Below, piece after piece: positions 1-5,410 of a stretch of DNA of 5,410 nucleotides. Position numbers and translations under genes: made by a program. The stretch is from NCBI GenBank assembly GCA_003354225.1, contig PIVH01000588.1, forward strand, positions 1-5,410, read 5' to 3'. The DNA is from Globobulimina sp. (lineage: Eukaryota; Foraminifera; Rotaliida). The notes beneath the pieces are model-generated. The model did not search any database, was not told the origin of the DNA, and saw nothing but the letters and a program-made list of their open reading frames with translations. Numbering within the stretch: position 1 is the first letter of the stretch; the number at the start of each line of letters is the position of its first letter.

Positions 1-184
1 GTGATCACTGGATTATGCAATGCAATGATAATAAGAATAATAAATGTAATACGGATAACGACCTTACAGTCATTCCGAATTCCGAGAAATTCGACAATGT
101 TAATAAAACAAACGCAATCGATATCAATATAGAAATTCAGGAAACGTACATCGATCTGGTCAATTCAGATGACTTTAATTCAGA
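1..184 (+). repeat. Left arm of a long inverted repeat
   Basis: This stretch matches the reverse complement of 5138-5330. Base 1 pairs with base 5330, so the repeat may extend further left than the window shows. By eye 176 of 184 aligned bases are identical, plus one 9-nt gap that falls between two ACGT words. The arms are about 4.95 kb apart and enclose the whole tyrosinase-matrixin gene. Confidence 0.93.
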
Positions 185-200
185 GGTCCTAGGTCCCAAT

Positions 201-218
201 TTATATTGCGCAATATAA
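201..218. repeat. 18-bp perfect palindrome beside the repeat breakpoint
   Basis: TTATATTGCGCAATATAA is identical to its own reverse complement over 18 bases. It begins 16 bases after the left inverted-repeat arm ends. Between the two lies a tandem pair of 7-mers, AGGTCCT AGGTCCC (184-197). The 9-mer AATATAAGA occurs at 212-220 and again at 230-238. The cluster marks the rearrangement junction. No function is evident. Confidence 0.75.
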
Positions 219-603
219 GAACAACCCCTAATATAAGATAATGCACTCTGTGTGTGGGGTATCTCGTATGACACACTAGACTGACTACTCTATACTCGCT
301 CATATATGACTACACCCCGATATACTATAGTAGCCTTCAGCACACAACTCGTTCAGTTTCCTTCTCTGGAGGCCTATACTTTATATGCTTTCGGAGGTTG
401 TATTGAGACCTATCCGTATATACGTAACCCATAGGAGCCTACAAAAAGCCTTTAGACTCACCTTGCGGGTTCGAATCTTCGGCTTATGGTATTATTGATG
501 GATGGATTTAGCTGGCGTTTTGATGCATTGCATGATGACTACTAATATTTAACAGATTAGGTTACTTACTTCACTAGACATAAATCTCAGTAAGTTGGGC
601 AGC
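219..603. other. Non-coding flank upstream of the fusion gene
   Basis: No gene is supported here. The stretch is less AT-rich than the other intergenic DNA. It holds a possible hairpin with GTGTGT/ACACAC arms (about 247-280), a 10-bp palindrome CGTATATACG (415-424) and a tRNA B-box-like word GGGTTCGAATC (467-477) without a convincing tRNA around it. The frame of the downstream gene is open from 553 (stop at 550-552) to its ATG. Several AG dinucleotides (for example TCTCAG at 585-590 and GGGCAG ending at 602) could serve as acceptors for an unseen 5' exon. I see no clear TATA box or promoter. Confidence 0.5.
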
Positions 604-2999
604 ATGGCTTCACAACAAAGCGCTGGAGATGAGGATAAAAAAGATAATGCACCAGAACCAGCAGACGAAAAAGAAGAAAAACACGCAGGTGTCGGAGATG
701 GTGGTGGTATAGTAACCCGCCGTGAGATACGTTCATTGTCCCCCGACGAACAGAACCGATTTTTTGATGCAATTGATACAATGATGAAGGCCAAATCAGG
801 TCCAGGCACCTCAGAGTTTTATCGCTGCGCTTCGTACCATGGACAACCACCACCCATATATTGCGAACATGGCAGAGAAACATTTCCCGGATGGCATAGA
901 ATTTATATGTATGACTTTGAACAAGCGATACAAACCGCTGATAAAGAAAATGGAAACGATGGCAAAATTGCATTACCATACTGGTATACACATATATTTC
1001 GGCAGTTTTTCTGCAAATTGTTGCTCAAACTTATACACAGGGATTACAACACCAATCCGCAAGATGGCATTCCCAGCATAATACGCCAGAGATTCGCCAA
1101 TTGGCCCGATGATTTTTGGCCAGATTCCATGAAAAATCTCGGGCGAACTCAAAAATTACAGCGTGCGCCGGATGGCCAAGTGACTGCACAGTTGCGTGCC
1201 TACGATGTGAGCCGTGAGTGTAATGACTGTTTATTAGCGACGCAGCATTGGGCGCATGCCTCGACTCGTTTCGGTGGCTCGTATCCATCGATCGAGACGC
1301 CGCATAACAGTGTGCATGTAATAGCGGGCGGTGCCGGCGGACAAATGAGCTCTGTGGCGTGGGCCGCGTACGATATCGTATTCTTCCTCCATCACTGTAA
1401 TGTGGACCGTATTTATGAGCGGTATTTGGGATTAGAGCCAGATTCGTTTGTGGAATTTCGCAATTTCCAGGACACGCAACGGGTGGATATGTTTGATCGA
1501 ACGTTTGAGCCCTTTCGTAAAGCGAATGGGGACAAATATTCACCGCATGACACGTTTAAGACTGAGCCGCTTGGATACAAATATGATAAGTTACCGTCTG
1601 TACCACAGCAACAATTGCGAGAGGCGCCGACCTTTTGCTTGTGGCCTCAGGTCAAAGTCTCTGAGTTTGAGTCGAAATGTTATCAAATTCATGTATGGAT
1701 TGTGGATACAGAGAAGGAAGATGAATTTAAGGTATTTTTTTACAATGAAATAAATATAAAAGGATAGGTTGCATATTTTTTGTTGCTGTCCAGGCACCGC
1801 AAAGACTGGAAGACATTGACTATGATTCACCAAATTATGCGGGTGGCGCAGGAATATTTGGGCGTGGTATGGAATGTGAAAATTGTGTGAACCGACCACC
1901 GCAAGATATTGCCGTTGATATTACGCAGGCTTTGCGTGATTTGGGTGTTAATCGGTACGGCGCCGCTGCCATTTGTAAGGTGCTGGAAACCACTGAGAAT
2001 AGTACGGTTTTGCAAGCGGTGGGTGATACGCCTTTGGGCGACCCCATTATAACTGGCCCATTGTTCGTGAATTGTGGTGGTGCTGAGTTGTTGGATGAGG
2101 ATGACAAGAAAACAAACAATACGTCGGAAGTGGAAGCGTTGCAGCGATATCTACAAAAGTTTGGTTATTATGGGCCTGAACAAAAAATCGATGGCGATTA
2201 TGGTCCTTTTACGTGTCAAGCGGTGAAAGATTATCAGACAGCCACTGGTACTCTGAAAGTGGACGGCATTGCTGGGCCCAAAACGAGACAGTCCATAATT
2301 AATAGCAAACGATGTGATAACATTGGTATGTCTCTCCCCTTTCATGTCAGTTAAAACTACAGGTTTCAGCTCGGAATTTGTATTAAGTGCATACTGCGGA
2401 TAACTGTCAAGTGTTTCCGTGAATAATACATAGACCCGTTTGCGAAGAATGATGTCGTGGATAAATCCGTAGATTTTGCCAGTTGCAAATATGCGACTGA
2501 AAAGGAGATAAAATATTTTATCGCACCGCAACCAGGTTATTTGCAGCGAGATGGCGTGGAAGCAGTGATAGCAAAATCATGCGCTGAATATGAGAATAAT
2601 TCTTCGTTGACATTTAAAAGCGTGGAAGAAGAGAAAGAATGTGATATAAAGTTTTCGTGGGTCATGTTTAACAAAGAAGAGGATCCATTACGCTATGATG
2701 GCTCCGGTGGCGTGTTAGGACGTGGTGGCAATGGCTTTGTTGAGTTTGATTTGGCGGAGAGATGGGCCCTTGGTTTGGGTGGCGATGAGGAGGCATTGTC
2801 GGATTTATTTGACCGGGAAACATGGCGTAGAGGGCAGCCGACCATATCTTTGTATTATACTGCTTTGCATGAATTGGGTCATGCTCTCGGATTGGTTCAT
2901 AGTGCGGAGGCCGGCGATGTGATGAGTCCATGGTATGATCCCTCACAAACGGCGTTATCTAAAAATGATGTTGAAAGTATTCAAAACATTGTTGGTTGA
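604..2999 (+). CDS. Tyrosinase / MMP-propeptide / matrixin metalloprotease fusion, three exons
   Basis: Exons 604-1731, 1794-2325 and 2434-2999 join into 741 residues. Residues 75-270 form a type-3 copper tyrosinase core. CuA is H79, H89 and H98 in HGQP...CEHG...FPGWHR, with C87-x-H89 resembling the thioether Cys-x-His of some tyrosinases. CuB is H234, H238 and the HH pair 263-264 in HNSVH...FFLHHCNVDR. Family members oxidise phenols to quinones. Residues 360-465 resemble a tyrosinase C-terminal shielding domain (NYAGGAGIFGRG, then CENC). Residues 488-544 are a PG_binding_1/MMP propeptide ending in KRCDNID, a degenerate form of the PRCGxxD cysteine switch (C550). Residues 555-741 are a matrixin with HELGHALGLVH (H699, E700, H703, H709) and Met-turn M717. 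There is no hemopexin domain. The start at 604 has A at -3 and G at +4. The N-terminus is acidic and Lys-rich with no signal peptide, so a 5' exon may be missing. One exon carries both the tyrosinase tail and the propeptide, so this is one gene. Confidence 0.87.
1732..1793 (+). other. Intron 1 of the fusion gene (62 bp, phase 0)
   Basis: The donor is AAG|gtattt and the acceptor is ttgttgctgtccag|GC, with a T-rich tract before the AG. Without splicing the frame stops at 1765-1767. Removing 62 bp restores a continuous frame and joins ...DEFK to APQRLEDID..., completing the tyrosinase C-terminal region. The short length is typical of compact animal or fungal genes. Confidence 0.85.
2326..2433 (+). 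other. Intron 2 of the fusion gene (108 bp, phase 1), splitting the cysteine switch
   Basis: The donor ATTG|gtatgt is a strong consensus. The acceptor is acatag|AC. The other AGs I tested (ends of gtcag, ctacag, ttcag, tcaag and cgaag) all bring an in-frame stop within a few codons to about 15, so 2433 is the only workable choice found. Splicing forms a GAC codon that supplies the Asp of KRCDNID, the position of the conserved Asp in PRCGxxD. That agreement supports the junction. The acceptor has a poor pyrimidine tract. Confidence 0.83.
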
Positions 3000-3081
3000 C
3001 AGCAATGACGGTATAATGATATATTATTAAAGTCAAAAGTTTTTTTTTGTTTTAGCTTTCTTTTATGACTTTTGTATGGAA

Positions 3082-3087
3082 AATAAA
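3082..3087 (+). terminator. Poly(A) signal AATAAA of the fusion gene
   Basis: A canonical AATAAA lies 83 bases after the stop codon and is followed at once by a GT-rich stretch (TGGTTTGTTTG), the usual arrangement of cleavage and polyadenylation signals. Transcripts probably end near 3100-3115. Confidence 0.65.
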
Positions 3088-3384
3088 TGGTTTGTTTGAC
3101 ATTTTCCCTAAGCTTATAATCTATGGTATTTTGTTTTGTATAAATTAAATTTATAAACTTGTATTCTATTTTTATAATTATCGTTGCTTTGGTCTTAATT
3201 TAATCACATTTGCGTTAATTTTATTTCTTCCCATAACGGTTGCTGGTTTGTTAAAGGGAAAGATTCTGTATTCCAGGCAGGTTTATATTTTGAAACAAAT
3301 GAATGCATAATTAAGATCTCTGCATTTTTTTAAGCACTGGTTTTTGATTGAATATTATTAAACATAAAAACAATTCAATAAACG

Positions 3385-3404
3385 ATATGAATTAATATGA
3401 ATTA
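3385..3404. repeat. Tandem duplication of a 10-mer
   Basis: ATATGAATTA occurs twice, back to back and without mismatch, in AT-rich intergenic DNA. It is probably a replication-slippage product with no evident role. Confidence 0.7.
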
Positions 3405-3625
3405 AGCAATGATATAAAAATATAAATTACACAATGCATCAAATAAATTTAACAATCCGCAATGAAAATGAGTTAAAACTAAAAAATATTATACGATATC
3501 AATCATTCCGATCACAATATATATGGTCACACAAATAAGCGCGGGCAGATGTGCTATATTCCAAAACACACTCTCCCCAAAGCCATCGATAGATGCATCA
3601 CAATGGGTATTAATCAAAAACGTCA

Positions 3626-3715
3626 GGGTTATGTTTATTTTTTCAGCGTCAAATTAACATATTTCAATACCTTCATTTCAAACATTTTCTGGCGCTCAAA
3701 AAATAAACATATCCC
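3626..3715. repeat. 25-bp-arm inverted repeat (hairpin) carrying poly(A) signals on both strands
   Basis: Arms 3626-3650 and 3691-3715 are reverse complements with 22 of 25 positions matching, around a 40-nt loop. The shared core is TATGTTTATTTTTT. The left arm therefore contains AATAAA on the minus strand (TTTATT at 3634-3639) and the right arm contains AATAAA on the plus strand (3702-3707). For the minus-strand gene this is the first AATAAA after its stop, about 320 bases downstream, so the hairpin may lie in its 3' end. It could also be a small MITE-like remnant. Confidence 0.7.
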
Positions 3716-3741
3716 ATTATTCACTTTTTTTCATTAATAGA

Positions 3742-3775
3742 AAGTATTTTTTCCCAATCAAATGAGAAAATACTT
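3742..3775. repeat. Small hairpin flanked by 11-bp direct repeats
   Basis: AAGTATTTT (3742-3750) and AAAATACTT (3767-3775) form a perfect 9-bp stem with a 16-nt loop. CACTTTTTTTC occurs on both sides, at 3722-3732 and 3777-3787. In DNA this AT-rich the arrangement may be chance. Confidence 0.45.
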
Positions 3776-3960
3776 CCACTTTTTTTCTGACAAATCAACA
3801 AATTATTCGCATCATATTTTTCTATTGTTTCACTTCACTGCGTCATGCATTTGTTGTGTGGTCAAAAAAAAATCCCGATAAACATTATAAATCCGACCAA
3901 TATCATTCACGAAGTTACTGACACCAATATAATAAATCTAATTTTCTCAATGCGATATAA

Positions 3961-5403
3961 TTAATGATCAGATTCCTCATCCAATCTTTTATTTAAATTT
4001 GCACAAAAATTATCTGATTTTATCGGACTTTTTGGGTATTTTGGCAAAATACTTTTTCTTGGACTTGCCAATGAAACATAATTAAACGAACAATCACTTG
4101 TTTGCTCATCACCACTTTCTTCAAATTCTTCAAATTCATCATCAGCAAAATCAGCAATGAATTGCATGAATGATTTAATTGATCTCGATGTGTTATAACG
4201 CGCTTTGGTTTGTGCGCGAACACATTCTTTTTTTTCATCATCCTCACTGTCATTCTTTTTATTGACTTGCATCATTCTCATTTTCTTGTTTGTTTTATCT
4301 AATTCATCAAAGAAATTTACCATTGACTCTGAAAAATGTTGATTTGTTTGATTTGGTTCCATATTTCTTGTTGAATCTAATACTTTTTTCCGAGGCTGTT
4401 GTTGATGTATCATCGGATTATCTCGTTTTGCTGTTTCTTTTTTATTTATGGTATGCTGCAAAGCTGCAAAATTGGTATGATTCGCACGATTATGTTTATT
4501 ATGATCGTTATCATATTTTTCAATGGCTTTTTGTTTGTTTATTTCATGATATTTTGTTGGCCGCGCTTTTGGAATATTGGGTCGAATGCGTGGGTCCAAT
4601 TTATTTTGTGCCATAAAATCTGACTTTGGTTTCGCAATATTTCTCGTTTCCGTTTCCGTTTCCATTTTGTTTTCCGTGTTAACTAAGTCATCATTCTTAT
4701 TACGGCTCAACCAGTCAAGAACACGCTTATTATTATTATTATTATTTGGTGCTGGTAGTCTTTGAATGGCATCAAATGTAATTCCGTGTTTATTGATTGT
4801 ATTTAATTGATTATGATGATTATAATTATTATTTTTTATTTCTTCCTTTATCAACTTATTAACATACGAAGCAAGACATGCATCGTCAAATTTTATTGCT
4901 GTGAAATTATTATTATATATATTATTTTTCTCAGATTCGTTGATTTTATTTGTCTTATTATTATTACTGTTGATATTATTGAGTGCTATTATATTGTTTA
5001 AATGTGGGTGTGTTTGAATTTGTTTTTCTTCCAAATATTTGTCAAAATCTGTATTATTAATTGATGGCACATAAAAAATGTAAGTAAGATAAATCCGTAA
5101 ACAATATAAATATAATATGATTTTGATACCTTCTAAATCTGAATTAAAGTCATCTGAATCGACCAGATCGATATACGTACTGCACGTTTCCTGAATTTCT
5201 AGATTGATATCGATTGCGTTTGTTTTATTAACATTGTCCAATTTCTCGGAATTCGGAATGACTGTAAGGTTATTATCCATATTACATTTATTATTCTTAT
5301 TATCATTGCAGTGCATAATCCAGTGATCACCACACAATTTGCAAATATGACAATGGTAATTTGGTGGAGGACGGGATGCAGATTCTTTGGCAGTGATTCC
5401 CAT
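3961..5403 (-). CDS. Asn-rich low-complexity protein with N-terminal CCHC-like zinc knuckle
   Basis: The unspliced frame is 480 residues, or 453 if the putative 81-bp intron is removed. The N-terminus has RPPPNYHCHICKLCGDHWI followed by MHC: C18, C21, (C24), H27, C32. This resembles the PPPxYxCHxC knuckles of ZCCHC-type nucleic-acid-binding proteins. The spacing C-x2-C-x5-H-x4-C is one residue longer than the usual CX2CX4HX4C, and C21-x2-C24-x2-H27-x4-C32 is an alternative ligand set. The middle is rich in Asn, Lys and Gln with N runs, is predicted disordered and looks prion-like. A short motif recurs (KRVLD...SRN and KKVLDSTRN). The C-terminus is acidic (DSEDDE, DDEFEEFEE), then carries SPRK (447-450) and SPIK (459-462), which match the CDK consensus S-P-x-K. 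An RNA-binding or condensate-forming role is inference. The ATG has A at -3, but only 7 bases remain upstream, so a more distal start or exon cannot be excluded. It is convergent with the fusion gene. Confidence 0.75.
   Translation of the reverse strand: MGITAKESASRPPPNYHCHICKLCGDHWIMHCNDNKNNKCNMDNNLTVIPNSEKLDNVNKTNAIDINLEIQETCSTYIDLVDSDDFNSDLEGIKIILYLYCLRIYLTYIFYVPSINNTDFDKYLEEKQIQTHPHLNNIIALNNINSNNNKTNKINESEKNNIYNNNFTAIKFDDACLASYVNKLIKEEIKNNNYNHHNQLNTINKHGITFDAIQRLPAPNNNNNNKRVLDWLSRNKNDDLVNTENKMETETETRNIAKPKSDFMAQNKLDPRIRPNIPKARPTKYHEINKQKAIEKYDNDHNKHNRANHTNFAALQHTINKKETAKRDNPMIHQQQPRKKVLDSTRNMEPNQTNQHFSESMVNFFDELDKTNKKMRMMQVNKKNDSEDDEKKECVRAQTKARYNTSRSIKSFMQFIADFADDEFEEFEESGDEQTSDCSFNYVSLASPRKSILPKYPKSPIKSDNFCANLNKRLDEESDH
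4645..4662 (-). repeat. In-frame hexanucleotide tandem repeat (CGTTTC x3)
   Basis: Three perfect CGTTTC units on the plus strand encode the alternating Glu-Thr stretch in METETETRN on the minus strand. It is a slippage-prone coding microsatellite. Confidence 0.8.
4727..4744 (-). repeat. Coding trinucleotide microsatellite (TTA)6
   Basis: Six TTA units on the plus strand encode a run of six Asn residues in the zinc-knuckle protein, just before KRVLDW. Shorter ATT/TTA runs occur elsewhere in the same gene (for example 4906-4925 and 4956-4980) and account for its Asn bias. Confidence 0.85.
5049..5129 (-). other. Putative 81-bp intron with no stop codon in frame (phase 1)
   Basis: On the minus strand the sequence reads GAAG|gtatca ... 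aatacag|AT. It is much more AT-rich than the flanking exons. If translated it would insert 27 residues (92-118), a hydrophobic Ile/Leu/Tyr-rich stretch quite unlike the polar Asn-rich protein around it. Splicing gives DLE-D-FDKYLEE with the frame preserved. Because the length is a multiple of three and there is no stop, both retained and spliced forms would be translatable. I favour an intron. Confidence 0.68.
5138..5330 (-). repeat. Right arm of a long inverted repeat
   Basis: This is the partner of bases 1-184. It lies wholly within the first exon of the zinc-knuckle gene and ends eight bases before that exon's donor site. It keeps the 9 bases missing from the left arm. Homology may continue past 5330, but the matching left-arm sequence lies outside the window. 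Confidence 0.93.
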
Positions 5404-5410
5404 AATGAAA

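Larger units (their letters stand above)
1..218 (+). pseudogene. Partial copy of the zinc-knuckle/Asn-rich gene (5' exon), open at the left edge
   Basis: Reading in frame from base 3, this encodes the second half of the CCHC zinc knuckle (a DHWIMQC stretch) and then the same Asn-rich sequence as residues 26-90 of the minus-strand gene at the right end. The frame is open through the left edge, so the true start lies outside the window. Compared with the intact copy there are eight base substitutions and one 9-nt in-frame deletion (ETCSTYID becomes ETYID). Six of the eight substitutions change the amino acid. Homology ends at base 184, eight nucleotides before the intact copy's exon end. The frame then runs through unrelated sequence to a stop at 216-218. 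No good splice donor matches the intact gene's donor in position and phase. I read this as a truncated duplicate. It could instead be the first exon of a living paralog that uses a different donor. Confidence 0.6.
3000..3960. other. AT-rich intergenic region between convergent genes
   Basis: Apart from the 3' UTR and poly(A) signal of the left gene, the hairpins at 3626-3715 and 3742-3775, and a 10-bp tandem duplication at 3385-3404, I see nothing here. The one longer open frame (3549-3737, +) uses ordinary low-complexity AT-rich sequence, spans the hairpin and shows no recognisable motif. I do not treat it as a gene. The right part is the likely 3' UTR of the minus-strand gene. Confidence 0.6.

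Noticed and set aside
432-492. tRNA gene suggested by GGGTTCGAATC and a short CCATA...TATGG pairing
   Set aside because: The T stem has mismatches, no A box or anticodon arm is found, and only about 60 bases lie between the possible acceptor halves.
595-603. TTG start giving three extra residues to the tyrosinase
   Set aside because: Non-ATG initiation is rare in eukaryotes, and an ATG in good context follows three codons later.
1031-1543. 170-codon open frame on the minus strand inside the tyrosinase exon
   Set aside because: It is antisense to the copper-site exon, has biased composition and no motif, and is a shadow of the real gene.
3549-3737. 62-codon open frame in the intergenic region
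   Set aside because: It spans the hairpin, has no motif, and its length is unremarkable.
3000-3960. CRISPR-like or satellite array
   Set aside because: Only isolated inverted and tandem words are present, with no regular spacing.
4290-5001. Hydrophobic plus-strand frames that look like membrane proteins
   Set aside because: They are the complement of Asn/Lys-rich codons (ATT and TTT runs) in the minus-strand gene, which always read as Ile, Phe and Leu.
1-5410. Bacterial operon or DNA-transposon reading of the inverted-repeat unit
   Set aside because: Spliceosomal introns and poly(A) signals argue against bacteria. No transposase frame is present, and the repeat arms are coding exon sequence with no visible target-site duplication.

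Overview
The window looks like nuclear DNA of a eukaryote, most likely an invertebrate animal, although the sequence does not fix the lineage. The coding blocks are interrupted by short GT-AG introns of about 62, 108 and 81 bp. An AATAAA signal follows the first gene, and the non-coding DNA is very AT-rich. The protein families present (type-3 copper tyrosinase, MMP-type matrixin, CCHC zinc knuckle in an Asn-rich protein) also point to a eukaryote. There is no sign of operons or ribosome binding sites.

Layout. Bases 1-218 hold a partial, slightly diverged copy of the 5' part of the gene at the right end, in opposite orientation. The two copies form an inverted repeat (1-184 against 5138-5330). 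An 18-bp perfect palindrome (201-218) lies just past the left arm's inner end. Bases 219-603 are non-coding as far as I can see. Bases 604-2999 (+) are a three-exon gene for a predicted 741-residue fusion: tyrosinase with copper sites CuA and CuB, a tyrosinase C-terminal domain, an MMP-like propeptide (PG_binding_1 fold with a degenerate cysteine switch), and a minimal matrixin zinc protease. Bases 3000-3960 are AT-rich DNA between two convergent genes, with a poly(A) signal and two hairpins. Bases 3961-5403 (-) encode an Asn-rich, low-complexity protein with an N-terminal CCHC-like zinc knuckle and C-terminal SPxK sites. It contains an 81-bp stop-free putative intron.

Working together. The two genes have no obvious functional link. 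The main point of interest is the fusion gene. Tyrosinases are commonly latent until a C-terminal shielding domain is cleaved, and here a matrixin with its own propeptide is attached directly behind that domain. A self-contained zymogen cascade is therefore a testable idea, not a demonstrated one. The tyrosinase exon is clearly richer in G+C than its surroundings, and the gene sits between inverted copies of a neighbouring gene's 5' exon. That raises the possibility of a rearranged or acquired segment.
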